Part shown: positions 1-8,634 of the stretch, in pieces
How positions within the stretch are numbered: the first letter of the stretch is position 1
Layout of the letters: the number at the start of each line of letters is the position of its first letter
Origin: DASZCR01 sp964246705
GTDB taxonomy: Bacteria > Acidobacteriota > Blastocatellia > Pyrinomonadales > Pyrinomonadaceae
Direction: 5' to 3'
DNA: 64,000 nt
NCBI GenBank assembly: GCA_964246705.1
Contig: CAXTRQ010000004.1
Location: 1-64,000, forward strand
The notes under the pieces: generated by a model
Database searches by the model: none
Told to the model about the DNA's origin: nothing
What the model saw: only the letters and a program-made list of their open reading frames with translations
Program-made: the position numbers and the translations under genes

Positions 1-49
1 TGGTTCGAGCATTGCGGCTACTCAGTCGCATCCGGTTGAAAACCGTAAT

Positions 50-165
50 AGATTTGCGATTGAGAGACGCGAGGGCTGCTGTTTTGAAATCTAAGTGCCC
101 TCTTTTTCCGAAGCCGAAAAGATTTGAAATCAAAATCGCAAATTTAAAATCAAAAATTTTTCTGG
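50..165. repeat. Imperfect palindrome of short A/T-rich units
   Basis: The segment GATTTGCGATTG near 51-62 is nearly complementary to the stretch around 133-147. Between them lies CTGCTGTTTTGAAA, which resembles the apical core of the larger heptad palindromes found elsewhere in the window. The right arm is a run of degenerate 7-8 nt units built on AAATC/AAATT. It sits downstream of the anti-sigma gene. No gene is supported in 1-149. Confidence 0.5.
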
Positions 166-758
166 TCGTGGACGCGCGCGCGATGATAGCTGCCGATGAG
201 CCACAGCAGCAGGAGAGCCGCGCCTGCGAGGAGCGTCCATTGAAGATATTTGAAGGGGTGTGGTGGTTCAGCGACGAAACGCCCGCCGTAAGCGCGCAGG
301 ATGATGACCGTGCTCGCGCCCGCATCTACGAGCGTGTGACCGAACATCCCCAGCACGCTTCCCACGGCGCGCGCCGCGCTCAACAGCGGCATCAAGATGA
401 TCTCGAACGCCGTCGCTCCGAGCATTGCAAAGGCCGCGACAGCCAGCGCCGCACAAATTTTAAAGGCCAGCTTATGCTCCGACCTACGGCGCACGCCGCT
501 CATGTCTGTCTGCGCGTGCGCCATGACGACGCGCGCAAAGTTTGCGGGAAGTTCGACCTTCCGCCCCAACTTTTGGTCGAAGGCCGTATCGAGCAGACAG
601 AGCAGCCGGCGGTGTTCAAGCAGCGCGGCGGAACAGGCCGGACACTCCTTGAGGTGATCTTCAAAGAGCGTCGTCTCGACCACGTTCAATTCGCCGTCCA
701 GATAAGCTCCCGTATCCATGCACCGGGAGAGGTTTGTCTCTGCAAGCTGCTCCGTCAC
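150..758 (-). CDS. Zinc-finger anti-sigma factor (membrane-anchored)
   Basis: Predicted anti-sigma factor that would hold the adjacent ECF sigma factor at the membrane. The N-terminus carries the HxxxCxxC zinc-binding signature of the zf-HC2/ZAS family (H35, C39, C42 with this start). Hydrophobic segments follow in the middle, and one near the C-terminus ends in a basic tail. I place the start at the GTG at 758 because GAGGAG lies 6 nt upstream. An in-frame codon at 809 would overlap the sigma gene by 29 nt, and an ATG at 719 would cut part of the N-terminal domain. The gene begins about 20 nt after the sigma stop codon, so the two form an operon. About 202 aa, normal for the family. Partner assignment is inferred from adjacency. 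Confidence 0.85.
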   Translation of the reverse strand: MTEQLAETNLSRCMDTGAYLDGELNVVETTLFEDHLKECPACSAALLEHRRLLCLLDTAFDQKLGRKVELPANFARVVMAHAQTDMSGVRRRSEHKLAFKICAALAVAAFAMLGATAFEIILMPLLSAARAVGSVLGMFGHTLVDAGASTVIILRAYGGRFVAEPPHPFKYLQWTLLAGAALLLLWLIGSYHRARVHDQKNF

Positions 759-780
759 TGACCGCTCCTCGACCCGTTCT

Positions 781-1395
781 TTAAAAACTCGTAATGCCAC
801 GTCCCACAAGTTCGGCGCGCATCACTTCGCGCGCGCGAAAGATTCTGTTCTTGACCGTGCCGAGCGGAAGCCCGGTCACCTCCGCAATCTCGTCGTAACT
901 GAAATCGAGCGCATGGCGCAGCATAATCAGTTCCCTGTAACTGGCGGGAAGATGCTGCACGACCTCTTCGATTTCGGCGCGTCGCTCGGCTCGCTCGCTC
1001 AACTGTTCGGGCGACGGCGCGCTGCTCGCCAGAGGCTTCTCGTAAGCGCCGCCCGTCTCGGATTCGAGTTCAAGGTCTTCAAGGCGCACGTTGTTGCGTC
1101 GCAGGTGGTCAATCGCCGCGTTATGCGCGATGCGATAAATCCACGTCGAGAATTTAAACTCGGAGCGGTAACGCGTCAGCGACCCATAGACCTTGATGAA
1201 AACCTCCTGCGTCAAATCGAGCGCGGCATCATAGTCGCCGACCATTCGATAGACGTAGGCCACAATCGGTCGCTGATAACGGCGCACCAACTCCTCAAAG
1301 CCGTCTTCGCGCCCCGCGATGGCACGAACGACGAGATCGCTGTCGGCGAAAGATGCAAATTTTTCGAGGGAAAGGGTCTGTGCACTCATACGCAT
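781..1395 (-). CDS. ECF RNA polymerase sigma factor (RpoE-like)
   Basis: Extracytoplasmic-function sigma-70 factor of about 204 aa. Region 2 is visible as FEELVRRYQRPIVAYVYRMVG, followed by the DLTQEVFIKVY helix and the WIYRIAHNAAIDHLRR helix. Region 4 follows with the PASYRELIMLRHALDFSYDEIAE helix-turn-helix and LPLGTVKNRIFRAR. The two regions are separated by about 40 residues, the usual ECF spacing. Either of two nearby ATGs (1395 or 1389) may start it; neither has a strong ribosome binding site. The next gene downstream encodes the zinc-finger anti-sigma factor, the normal genetic arrangement. The signal sensed and the regulon cannot be told from the sequence. Confidence 0.92.
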   Translation of the reverse strand: MRMSAQTLSLEKFASFADSDLVVRAIAGREDGFEELVRRYQRPIVAYVYRMVGDYDAALDLTQEVFIKVYGSLTRYRSEFKFSTWIYRIAHNAAIDHLRRNNVRLEDLELESETGGAYEKPLASSAPSPEQLSERAERRAEIEEVVQHLPASYRELIMLRHALDFSYDEIAEVTGLPLGTVKNRIFRAREVMRAELVGRGITSF

Positions 1396-1425
1396 GATGC
1401 AAAGATGTTACGCGCACGGGGCAGC

Positions 1426-1504
1426 GAAAGTTTCAGCACGAAAGTCTGAAGCCGAAGCGGTGAAAAAGTCTTTCGACTTCAAACTTTAAACTCCAGACTT
1501 TTCA
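1426..1504. repeat. Heptad-unit palindrome between PilM-like gene and sigma factor
   Basis: The right arm reads as degenerate 7-mers (GACTTCA, AACTTTA, AACTCCA, GACTTTT), and the left arm contains the complementary GAAAGT/GAAGTC pattern. It belongs to the same class as the palindromes at 11.4, 21.2, 22.2 and 24.4 kb. It lies 3' of both the PilM-like gene, whose stop codon overlaps it, and the start of the sigma gene. Confidence 0.6.
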
Positions 1505-2497
1505 TGCCCACGCCAGTGCGGCGAGTCCGGCGGGCGCGGCGATCAAGTTGAAATCGAGGTCGTTTGAAGGAAATGAAAGACGCAAATCTTCTGCGCCGAG
1601 CATGCGCGGCGCGACGGAGAGCGTCTCGGCGACAATCGCGCTCGCTTCGCGCGGGTCAATGCCGCTTCCGGCGACAAGCAGCCGGTCAATCGTCTCGAAG
1701 GGCGGGAGCACGGCGACCGCCATATCCGCCGCATCTTCTCCCGCCGGAGGAGCGTTGCGGTCGCGATAGAAGAGCAGAAAACGGTATAACTCGTCGCCGC
1801 GATCTTCCGCGTCGCAGACGATGTTGCGGACGAGCAGCGGTTCGCGTCCGCGCAGTACGAGCGCCGTGAAGCCTTCGTGGTGCGAACTGACCAGCAGCGA
1901 ATCCGCCGCACGCGACACGCCGTTCAAATCTCTCAGCAACCACCACGCCTCACCGACGTGACGCGGCAGAATCAATCCGGCGTGCCAGCCGAGCGCGGCG
2001 AAGACCGCTTCATATTCCGCGAGCACAGACCGGCGCACGGCTGTAATCAGGTAGCGCGCGCGCCCCTGTGCATCCGGCTGCAAACGCTCGCGCCCGACTT
2101 GCAATTCATCGAGCGTCAGCCCCATGGCGCGCTCCGTCTTCCAGCGCAACATCTCATCTTTTTCAGCGCGCGAGGGGGGCGTGCTCTCTAACGTTAGAAT
2201 CGCTGTGCGCGTCGCAGACTCAGGCAGCGCGACCGACCAGCGATGCTTTTTGACAAGACCGACGCTCGTCACCAGTTCCGCCAGCGTGTCGGCTAGTTCG
2301 CCCGCGTCCGAGACATTGCCATCGTCAAAACCGGGGCGCAACAGCCCTTCCGGCAAAGCGACGTAACCGGCACGGCGCACCGTGAAGAGGCCGCGTCGCC
2401 GCTCCAGCGAGACGACGCCGACGCCATCACTCGAAAGCCCGACCGCCGCCGACGGTAGGCGCGGGTCAATCAGTTTTCTAAAGGGATTTGATGACAT
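1502..2497 (-). CDS. PilM-like pilus/secretion assembly ATPase-fold protein
   Basis: About 331 aa with the actin-like fold pattern of PilM / GspL cytoplasmic domains. The N-terminus has AAVGLSSDGVGVVSL and SVALPESATRTAILTLES, followed by EMLRWKTERAMGLTLDEL, which matches the PilM segment in which the EVRYEAEQYIPF-type motif sits. PilM links the cytoplasmic ATPase to the inner-membrane platform in type IV pili. The start at 2497 (MSSNPF) follows GAGAAGCGG and comes directly after the stop of the upstream pseudopilin at 2506-2508. It is the last gene of the secretion/pilus cluster. The sequence is diverged and the family call rests on pattern plus context. Confidence 0.7.
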   Translation of the reverse strand: MSSNPFRKLIDPRLPSAAVGLSSDGVGVVSLERRRGLFTVRRAGYVALPEGLLRPGFDDGNVSDAGELADTLAELVTSVGLVKKHRWSVALPESATRTAILTLESTPPSRAEKDEMLRWKTERAMGLTLDELQVGRERLQPDAQGRARYLITAVRRSVLAEYEAVFAALGWHAGLILPRHVGEAWWLLRDLNGVSRAADSLLVSSHHEGFTALVLRGREPLLVRNIVCDAEDRGDELYRFLLFYRDRNAPPAGEDAADMAVAVLPPFETIDRLLVAGSGIDPREASAIVAETLSVAPRMLGAEDLRLSFPSNDLDFNLIAAPAGLAALAWA

Positions 2498-2505
2498 ACC
2501 GCTTC

Positions 2506-3003
2506 TCACCACTTATCGCAGTCGTTGTAGGGCGATCCGTCGGACGATTGGTCGGAAGAAGAGCTGCATACATTGACGATTCCCTGCCCGCCTTCGGTCG
2601 CGTTCGGGTCTTCGCCGGAGACCGTCATCCAGTCGGGCTGGCCGGTAATCGGGTCGGGCGGAATTTTGCCGAGATAGCCTGACGTGATGAGATCGTCAAG
2701 CGACTGCGGCAGATGCCCTTTGTCGGCGGCGTACTGGTCAATCATCTTGCGTATCTGATGCAAGTCGTCGCGTAAGGTGGCCTCCTTCGCGGCCTGCACC
2801 GTCTCGTTGTATCTGGGCAGCACGATGAGCGCGAGGATGATGATAATCGAGATGACGATCATCAATTCGAGCAGCGTGAATCCTCTCGCACTAGAGCGAG
2901 AGGGGCTAAAAGGGAAAAAGTTAAAAGCAAAAGAAGAAGAGGATTGCTGCTCTCCCGCTTGCGCTTGGCCTTCTGCCTTTCGCCTGAGATTCTTACCAAT
3001 CAC
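2506..3003 (-). CDS. Pseudopilin / prepilin-like protein (GspG type) with long leader
   Basis: The prepilin peptidase signature is clear: RG cleaved before FTLLELM, followed by a hydrophobic helix (IVISIIIILALIVLPRY). After it comes the GspG-like layout with ITSGYLGKIPPDPITGQPDW and a short acidic tail. The leader is 41 residues, far longer than the usual 6-20. Its second half (SSSSFAFNFFPFSPS) is encoded by degenerate 7-nt repeats, with no alternative start inside. The start is GTG at 3003, embedded in the end of the preceding gene (AGTGATTGGTAA) with GGAGAG upstream, so translation is coupled. Predicted role: subunit of the periplasmic pseudopilus. Confidence 0.88.
   Translation of the reverse strand: MIGKNLRRKAEGQAQAGEQQSSSSFAFNFFPFSPSRSSARGFTLLELMIVISIIIILALIVLPRYNETVQAAKEATLRDDLHQIRKMIDQYAADKGHLPQSLDDLITSGYLGKIPPDPITGQPDWMTVSGEDPNATEGGQGIVNVCSSSSDQSSDGSPYNDCDKW
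2885..2985. repeat. Heptad-unit palindrome inside pseudopilin leader coding region
   Basis: On the plus strand a purine-rich arm (GGGCTAA, AAGGGAA, AAAGTTA, AAAGCAA, AAGAAGA) faces a pyrimidine-rich arm (CCGCTTG, CGCTTGG, CCTTCTG, CCTTTCG). Both have 7-nt period. It lies within the leader-peptide part of the downstream pseudopilin gene. Confidence 0.6.
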
Positions 3004-3736
3004 TATACTTCTCTCCGTTCAACGCCGTGCCTTGCGCCATTGAGCGCACGTCAAAAACGTTTTCGCCGCCCCACGAAGTCGAATCGGCCTCGTCATAGCA
3101 CGAATGCAAATCCCATTCGGCCTTGCCCGTAATCGGGTCAACTGGTATCTGTCGAAGATAGACTTTCTTCTTCGTCGAAAGCAGCTTGTTGTCGGTCGCC
3201 TGCGCTCCGGCGGCGACCTGCGGCGTCGTGCGGGAAATCACGCTCACGCCCTCGACTAGTGTCTCAAGCGTCGGCGGGTAATGATCCGGATTCTCGACGC
3301 CGAAGATGGTGCAATCGCTGATGACGACTTTGCTGCGCGGGTCGAGCGTCGGTATCGCGCCCTGTGCGCCCGCCGCTCCCGGCACGGCGACTTGCGGCGG
3401 GACTGCCGCGACGGCTCCTGCCGTCGNNNNNNNNNNCCCGCCCGTACATTGGATTCCGATGGTGTCTCGATGAAATTCTTTGATGGCCTCGCGCATCTCG
3501 CGCAGAGTCTCGCGCAGGCGATACTCGCGCTGGCGGCGCACGGAAGTTTTAACCAGCGGCACGACGCCGACCGAGAGAATCCCCAACACCGTGATAACGA
3601 CGACCAACTCGATGAGCGTCCAACCTCCGGCAGCAGAGCGGGAAGAGGAACCGAGGGGAAAGGTGAAAAGGCGAAACGGGGAAAAGGAACGCGTGCCTGC
3701 CCTCGGCTTCTCCTTTTTCCCTTTTTCCCTTTTCAC
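2993..3736 (-). CDS. Pseudopilin (GspG/GspH type), interrupted by an assembly gap
   Basis: Second pseudopilin in tandem. The prepilin signature is GG before WTLIELVVVITVLGILSVGV, with Glu at +5 of the mature protein. The start is GTG at 3736, giving a 38-residue leader rich in K, S, F and P (SFSPFRLFTFPLGSS) encoded by heptad repeats. The GTG itself and its purine-rich upstream region lie in the repeat. A run of 10 N (3427-3436) interrupts the coding sequence after IGIQCTGG; the frame is kept across it, but the gap length is only a placeholder. The C-terminal part has the PVDPITGKAEWD motif shared with the next pseudopilin. The stop overlaps the start of that gene. Confidence 0.85.
   Translation of the reverse strand: MKREKGKKEKPRAGTRSFSPFRLFTFPLGSSSRSAAGGWTLIELVVVITVLGILSVGVVPLVKTSVRRQREYRLRETLREMREAIKEFHRDTIGIQCTGGXXXXTAGAVAAVPPQVAVPGAAGAQGAIPTLDPRSKVVISDCTIFGVENPDHYPPTLETLVEGVSVISRTTPQVAAGAQATDNKLLSTKKKVYLRQIPVDPITGKAEWDLHSCYDEADSTSWGGENVFDVRSMAQGTALNGEKYSDW
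3427..3436. other. Assembly gap (10 N) within pseudopilin gene
   Basis: Ten undetermined bases. The flanks code for a G/A/P/V-rich stretch, so the gap may hide low-complexity or repeated sequence. Confidence 0.95.
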
Positions 3737-3757
3737 CTTTTCACCTTCCTCTCTTAG
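3651..3757. repeat. Heptad-unit palindrome between secretin stop and pseudopilin
   Basis: The plus-strand left arm is GGGGAAA, GGTGAAA, AGGCGAA, ACGGGGA, AAAGGAA. The right arm is the pyrimidine complement (TTTTTCC, CTTTTTC, CCTTTTC, ACCTTTT, CACCTTC). It supplies the start codon region and the leader of the pseudopilin at 2993-3736. Confidence 0.65.
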
Positions 3758-3758
3758 A

Positions 3759-6491
3759 TTATTGGGTGACCTTGAGGCGGCTCTGCGTCACACGCGTCTC
3801 AATGTTGCGCCCGTCCGAGGCGATGAGGTGAACTTTGTCTGCGTCGAAGTTGATGGCGCTTTCGCCCGGCGCGAGTCCTTCGATTTCGATGATGAGCAGT
3901 AGCCCCGTGCCGGTGAGAGGCGGCGCGCCCGCCGCCGGAGAGACCGAGACGAGTAGCACGCCTTTCGCATCAATCGACTGCGTCAGGACGGGCGCGAGCG
4001 TCTTGTCCGACGCGAGCGTTCCCTGCAAGACGGAGCGCACGGCGATCATGCGCGGGTCGAAGCGTAGAGTAGCTGTCGCCAATCCGAGCGGAGCATCGGT
4101 CTTGAGCATCACCATCACGCGCCGCCGTTCGCCGACGCGCATCTCCTGCTGTTCCGGTAAAAGTAAAAGTTCGGCCTGACTCACTGCGGCTTCGCTCGCC
4201 TGCGCGGCAACGGCCGGAGGCGCAGTCGGTGAAGCCGCGCGCTCAGTCGTTGTCGCTGCTTGTGGTTTCGCCAAAGGCGTCGCGCCAGCCATGTTCGTCG
4301 CCGGAAGTTGGGGCTGAGAAACAGAAGCAGCGGAGGGCGCGCTCGTCTCCTTCGTTATCGAGGGAGCGGCGAAAGCGTTTGTTGCGGACTGCGGGCTGAG
4401 CGCCGTCTGGACTACTGTCTCCAGAGATTGCGGTAGCGCGCTCTTGAGGCTGGCGTCCGTCATCGCGGGTGCGCCCGCTGTGTTAACCGCGCCTGCCACC
4501 GCGCTTTCCGCGACAATCTTGGGCGCGGGAATATAAGTGACATTTTCAGGCGTGGGCAGTTGCACCACTGTCTTGGTCGGAAGCTGGCGCGCGGCGGCGA
4601 TTTGATCTTCGCGGTCAGCATCGCGCACCAACGCTTCGAGCGATTCGGTGGTCGGCGTCTGCATCGAGCCGGAGGGGCGTGCCATCTCGTCGCTCGGCGT
4701 AATCTGCGGAGCGCGCAAGATGCGCGGCGTCATCGTAATCACGATGTCGCTCGTCGAGTTGTTGCGGCGCGGCGTGCTGAACAATCGTCCGAGCACGGGA
4801 ATCAGGCCGAGCAGAGGAAGTCCTGCGCGCCCGTCGGTCTGGCGATCCTGCGCGATGCTGGCGATCATCATCGTCTTGTTGTCGGGCACGCGTGCCGTGC
4901 CTGAGATGCGTCGCTGTGTGAAGACAGGAGTCAGCGAGGTCGCCGCACCGGAGCCGGACACGCTCGTGTCTTTGGTCTCGATGACCATCTTAACTTCTAC
5001 ATCTTGACCCGGATAAACCTTGGGCGTGAAGTCGAGCGAGAGACCCGTGTCTTCATACTGAATGACGGGGAAACCGCCGTTGAAAACGCCGGACGTTGAA
5101 CCCGTCGTCGTGCCCGTCCCAGTGCCCGTTCCCGTGCCTGTCCCGTTAAAGCCGAAAGGTGTAACGCTCGCCGTCTGCACAGGAACTTTCGCACCGATGC
5201 GGACTTCCGATTTCTCGTTGTCGAAGGCGTGCACCTGCGTCGAGAAGACGAGCCGCGTGTTGTCTTTGGTCTGCAAGGCCGTGATGGTCGAGGCCGGGAT
5301 GAGCAGGGCTGCGCCGAGCGCGGTCGGCACTGCGGTTGCCGCGCCGCTTGCGCCCGCGATGAGCGGACGACCGCCGCCGAGCAGCACTGCGCCCGACTGT
5401 AAGCCGCCGACATTGCCGAGCGAATCGGACGTGCCCAACTGGTTGCCGATCTGCAACAAGTCCGAGCGCGACACTTCATAAATAGCGACTTCCATGACGA
5501 CTTCCGCGCGGTCTTTATCCACTGTTTGCAGAAGCTCGCCGATGATGCGGACATTCTCAGGCGTATCGCGCACCGTGATGCTGTTCGTATTCTTGTTGAC
5601 GACCACCTGCGGCTGGCGTCCGGCGTTGGCCGGTAACGCCGACATAATCAGGTTGCGCGCTTCGTTCGGGTCAACGTTCGAGAGATAGAAGGTGCGCAGC
5701 ACGAGTTGTTGATACTGTGGGCGCTTCGATTGATCTGCGACGAGGATGGTGCGGCGGCTCAGCTTTTGGAAAAAGAGACCGTAGGACAAAAAGATATAGT
5801 CGAGCGCCTGCGCCGCCGTCACGTCGCGCAGCTTGAGGCTTATCTGTCGCTTCGTCTGCGCGAAATTCTGGTCGAAGACGACGTTTAAATTGAGTTCTTC
5901 GGAAAGATTGCGAATCACGCTTTCGAGGTCTTGATTGCTGTAGTTGATGGTTCGCAAAGGCTGCGGCGGCAGTGGCGGGAGGTTGTCGGTCGGCGCACCC
6001 ACGCGCGCCGCAGAGTTGCCGCCGTTCTGCAACGACGCGGTCGAAACGTGAGAGCCTCGCGGGTTGTCGGTCGTGTCGCCGGTATCGTCCTCTTTAATGC
6101 CTTCCTTCTCACGCTGGAGGCGCAACATGCGCCGCATCTCGGAGGCGGCCAAGTCATTGACCGAATCATAGCCGTAAGCCTGCCGGAAAGCATTGTAAGC
6201 GCCGACATAATCGCCCTGATCGGCGAGCGCGTGCCCCTTCTGCATATAAACCTGCGAGGCGTTGAAGACGGCGCGTCGGTAGTGCAGTTGATATTCCGTC
6301 TCGGAAGGATTGGCCGCGACCGCCAACGCAAATTCCTGCGCGGCTCGCTCCCACTGCTGCGCCTTCTCGGCCTCCATGCCACGGTTGTAGTTCTTCTCGC
6401 CCTTCTTTGCAAAGGCCGTCAGCGGCGCTGCGAGCAGGCAAAAGACCATCAGAAGCGCGGTCAAGGTGCGCGCAGGAGCAATAGATTTCAT
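3759..6491 (-). CDS. Secretin (GspD/PilQ family) with C-terminal cohesin domain
   Basis: Outer-membrane secretin of about 910 aa. Order: signal peptide (1-28), TPR-like region (30-125), STN/N0-type domain (about 180-255), secretin N domain (about 262-330), secretin barrel (about 335-625) with the VPVQTASVTPFG segment, a VFTQRRISG stretch and LPLLGLIPVLGRLFSTP. A P/A/T-rich linker follows. The last 137 residues (LLLLPEQQEMRVGERRRV to the end) have the pattern of a cohesin / bacterial Ig-like domain, with LGLATATLRFDPRMIAV. The ATG at 6491 has GAGGA just upstream; a GTG four codons earlier is less likely. It forms the exit channel for the pseudopilus machine encoded around it. The fused cohesin domain is unusual for classical GspD. 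Confidence 0.93.
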   Translation of the reverse strand: MKSIAPARTLTALLMVFCLLAAPLTAFAKKGEKNYNRGMEAEKAQQWERAAQEFALAVAANPSETEYQLHYRRAVFNASQVYMQKGHALADQGDYVGAYNAFRQAYGYDSVNDLAASEMRRMLRLQREKEGIKEDDTGDTTDNPRGSHVSTASLQNGGNSAARVGAPTDNLPPLPPQPLRTINYSNQDLESVIRNLSEELNLNVVFDQNFAQTKRQISLKLRDVTAAQALDYIFLSYGLFFQKLSRRTILVADQSKRPQYQQLVLRTFYLSNVDPNEARNLIMSALPANAGRQPQVVVNKNTNSITVRDTPENVRIIGELLQTVDKDRAEVVMEVAIYEVSRSDLLQIGNQLGTSDSLGNVGGLQSGAVLLGGGRPLIAGASGAATAVPTALGAALLIPASTITALQTKDNTRLVFSTQVHAFDNEKSEVRIGAKVPVQTASVTPFGFNGTGTGTGTGTGTTTGSTSGVFNGGFPVIQYEDTGLSLDFTPKVYPGQDVEVKMVIETKDTSVSGSGAATSLTPVFTQRRISGTARVPDNKTMMIASIAQDRQTDGRAGLPLLGLIPVLGRLFSTPRRNNSTSDIVITMTPRILRAPQITPSDEMARPSGSMQTPTTESLEALVRDADREDQIAAARQLPTKTVVQLPTPENVTYIPAPKIVAESAVAGAVNTAGAPAMTDASLKSALPQSLETVVQTALSPQSATNAFAAPSITKETSAPSAASVSQPQLPATNMAGATPLAKPQAATTTERAASPTAPPAVAAQASEAAVSQAELLLLPEQQEMRVGERRRVMVMLKTDAPLGLATATLRFDPRMIAVRSVLQGTLASDKTLAPVLTQSIDAKGVLLVSVSPAAGAPPLTGTGLLLIIEIEGLAPGESAINFDADKVHLIASDGRNIETRVTQSRLKVTQ

Positions 6492-6503
6492 GTCGTTCCT
6501 CAC

Positions 6504-6841
6504 TTTAAAACCGTTGTTGCCGACCGCTCAGGCCAGCCGTCTCCCGAATCCGTTAAAGGCTATGAATTTTTTGTTCCGCTACTTTTAGTCCGTCAGGTAT
6601 AGAGGCTTGAAAAGTACGAACACGGACGAACTTGCTCTCCGAATAGACCGCCATGCTGACTGCAAGCAAAGATGAAATTGACGGCGACGGCGCTGCAAGC
6701 CGTTTCCGGCAGCCTGCTCTGAAGGCGCATCTCCCGTCAGACCAGCTTACACGCAGGTCGTCCGTGATTGTTCCAAAAGCCTAACAGGTGATTGCTCGCC
6801 GGACAAACGCGCGCGAAGTCTCTCGCCGCGCGCAATTTTTG
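6504..6841. other. Intergenic region upstream of the secretin gene
   Basis: About 340 bp between the GspE stop and the secretin start, both on the minus strand. I see no ORF with coding character, no clear terminator and no recognisable riboswitch. A separate promoter for the secretin gene would be expected here, but no convincing -35/-10 pair was found. Confidence 0.4.
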
Positions 6842-8587
6842 TCAGACGCTTTTGACTTTGTTCGGCTGCTCGCCGTTGCTTTTAATTTCTTCGACAAACG
6901 TCACGCGGTTGATTTCGTGCAGCGTCGAGGTTCCCGCAAAGACTTTCTGTAAGGCCGACTCGCGCAAACTCTTCAGTCCTTCCGTCTCAGCCGCACGGCG
7001 CACTTCGGAGCCGGGACGGCGCTCAATAATCATCTCGCGGATGTTGTCGGAAAGGTTCAGGAGTTCATGAATCGCCGTGCGGCCACGATAGCCCGTGTGG
7101 TTGCAGGCGTCACAGCCGACGCTCATGTAAAAGAGACGACCGGAGTGTTCAGCCGGGCGCAAGCCAGATTCGGTCAATTCGTCGTCCGTCGGATGATAGG
7201 GGCGGCGGCAGACATTGCAGAGCATACGCACGAGCCGTTGCGCCAGCACGCAGTTCAGAGACGAGACAAAGTTGTAAGGCTCGACGCCCATGTTCAGAAA
7301 GCGCCCGATGACATCAATCACGTTGTTGGCGTGGACGGTCGTGAAGACGAGGTGGCCTGTGAGGGCTGACTGGATAGCAATCTGCGCCGTTTCCGTGTCG
7401 CGGATTTCGCCGACCATAATCTTGTCCGGGTCGTGGCGCAGGATTGAACGCAGGCCGCGCGCGAACGTCAAGCCCTTTTTTTCGTTGACGGGAATCTGCG
7501 TGATGCCGTGCAGTTGATACTCGACCGGGTCTTCGATGGTAATAATCTTGTCTTCTTCGTTGCGAATCTCGTTCAAGGCGGCGTACAGAGTGGTCGTCTT
7601 GCCCGATCCGGTCGGCCCCGTCACGAGCACCATCCCGTAAGGCTCCGCGATGTAGCGGCGGAAGTTGCGCACGTCCTCTTCGGCGAAGCCGACGACATCG
7701 AGCTTGAGGTCTTTGAACTCTTCGTTAATCTGCTCTTTGTCGAGAATACGAATCACGGCGTCTTCGCCGTGCACGGTCGGCATAATCGAAACGCGAAAGT
7801 CAACGGTGCGCCCTTTGTAGCGGACACGGAAACGACCATCCTGCGGCACGCGCCGCTCGGCGATGTCGAGTTCAGACATCACCTTGATGCGCGAAATTAA
7901 CGTCTGGTGATAGGCGAGGTCAATCGGGTCAACCTTCGCATAGAGCGCGCCGTCAATGCGGTATTTGACCTGAACTTCCGTGTCGCGCGTCTCGATGTGA
8001 ATATCGGAGGCGCGCGATTCCATCGCCTGATAGACGATGGTATCAACCAGTTTGATAATCGGCGACATCTCGGAGTCGGTCGCCAGACGGTCGAGGTCTA
8101 AAACCTCTTCGCCGTGCTCGGTCTCTTTGACAAGCGAGATGCGAAACCCCGAAGTGGCTTCCTGTAGGACGCGCTGGGTCGCATCGCCCTTTCGCAAAAC
8201 AACGTCAATCGCACCGGCCGTCGCCACGTGCGGGACGATGCGCGCGCGCAGGGTGCTGGCAATCTCGTCGAGGCGCTCAAGGTCTGTCGGGTCGGCCATC
8301 GCGACGTGAATGCGGTGACCTTCGCGGCGGAGCGGGACGAATTGATAGCGCACCATCAGGTCAATCGGCAATTCGCCGAGCAGCGCGAAATCAATCGGCG
8401 AATCGCCGTCGGGCGGCAGCAGATCGACGTAAGGCAGGCGGTAACGGTTCGCCAACTCAATCGCGGCGCGAACTTCGGGTGGCAGGTTCGCGCCGTCGAG
8501 CGGAGGGTTCAGAGTGCCTGTGCGCCGCGCCGTCGGAGCGGCGGACGCAATTTCTGTGGCCGGTATTTCTTCAGATATTTGGCTCAT
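6842..8587 (-). CDS. GspE/PilB-type secretion or pilus assembly ATPase
   Basis: Hexameric ATPase that drives pseudopilus/pilus assembly. An MshEN (GspE II) N-terminal region (about 45-145) precedes the catalytic domain. Walker A GPTGSGKT is at 324-331, the Asp box around 350-356 (TIEDPVEY), Walker B-like DKIMVGEIRD at 388-397 and the His box around 411-420. A zinc-binding pair of CxxC motifs is present (C457, C460, C492, C495), typical of GspE/PilB rather than PilT. I start it at 8587 (MSQISEE); the upstream in-frame region lies in the GspF gene in another frame. About 581 aa. It lies immediately 3' of GspF. Confidence 0.95.
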   Translation of the reverse strand: MSQISEEIPATEIASAAPTARRTGTLNPPLDGANLPPEVRAAIELANRYRLPYVDLLPPDGDSPIDFALLGELPIDLMVRYQFVPLRREGHRIHVAMADPTDLERLDEIASTLRARIVPHVATAGAIDVVLRKGDATQRVLQEATSGFRISLVKETEHGEEVLDLDRLATDSEMSPIIKLVDTIVYQAMESRASDIHIETRDTEVQVKYRIDGALYAKVDPIDLAYHQTLISRIKVMSELDIAERRVPQDGRFRVRYKGRTVDFRVSIMPTVHGEDAVIRILDKEQINEEFKDLKLDVVGFAEEDVRNFRRYIAEPYGMVLVTGPTGSGKTTTLYAALNEIRNEEDKIITIEDPVEYQLHGITQIPVNEKKGLTFARGLRSILRHDPDKIMVGEIRDTETAQIAIQSALTGHLVFTTVHANNVIDVIGRFLNMGVEPYNFVSSLNCVLAQRLVRMLCNVCRRPYHPTDDELTESGLRPAEHSGRLFYMSVGCDACNHTGYRGRTAIHELLNLSDNIREMIIERRPGSEVRRAAETEGLKSLRESALQKVFAGTSTLHEINRVTFVEEIKSNGEQPNKVKSV

Positions 8588-8634
8588 GCGAGTATTCTTT
8601 GATGCCGCGTGGGGGGTGCGGGATGGCTCTACGG

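Noticed and set aside
12..761. 249-codon ORF on the plus strand
   Set aside because: Antisense to the anti-sigma factor, whose zinc motif and operon position are convincing.
6504..6841. Cyclic-di-GMP or other riboswitch upstream of the secretin
   Set aside because: No recognisable conserved core of a known riboswitch class could be found by eye.
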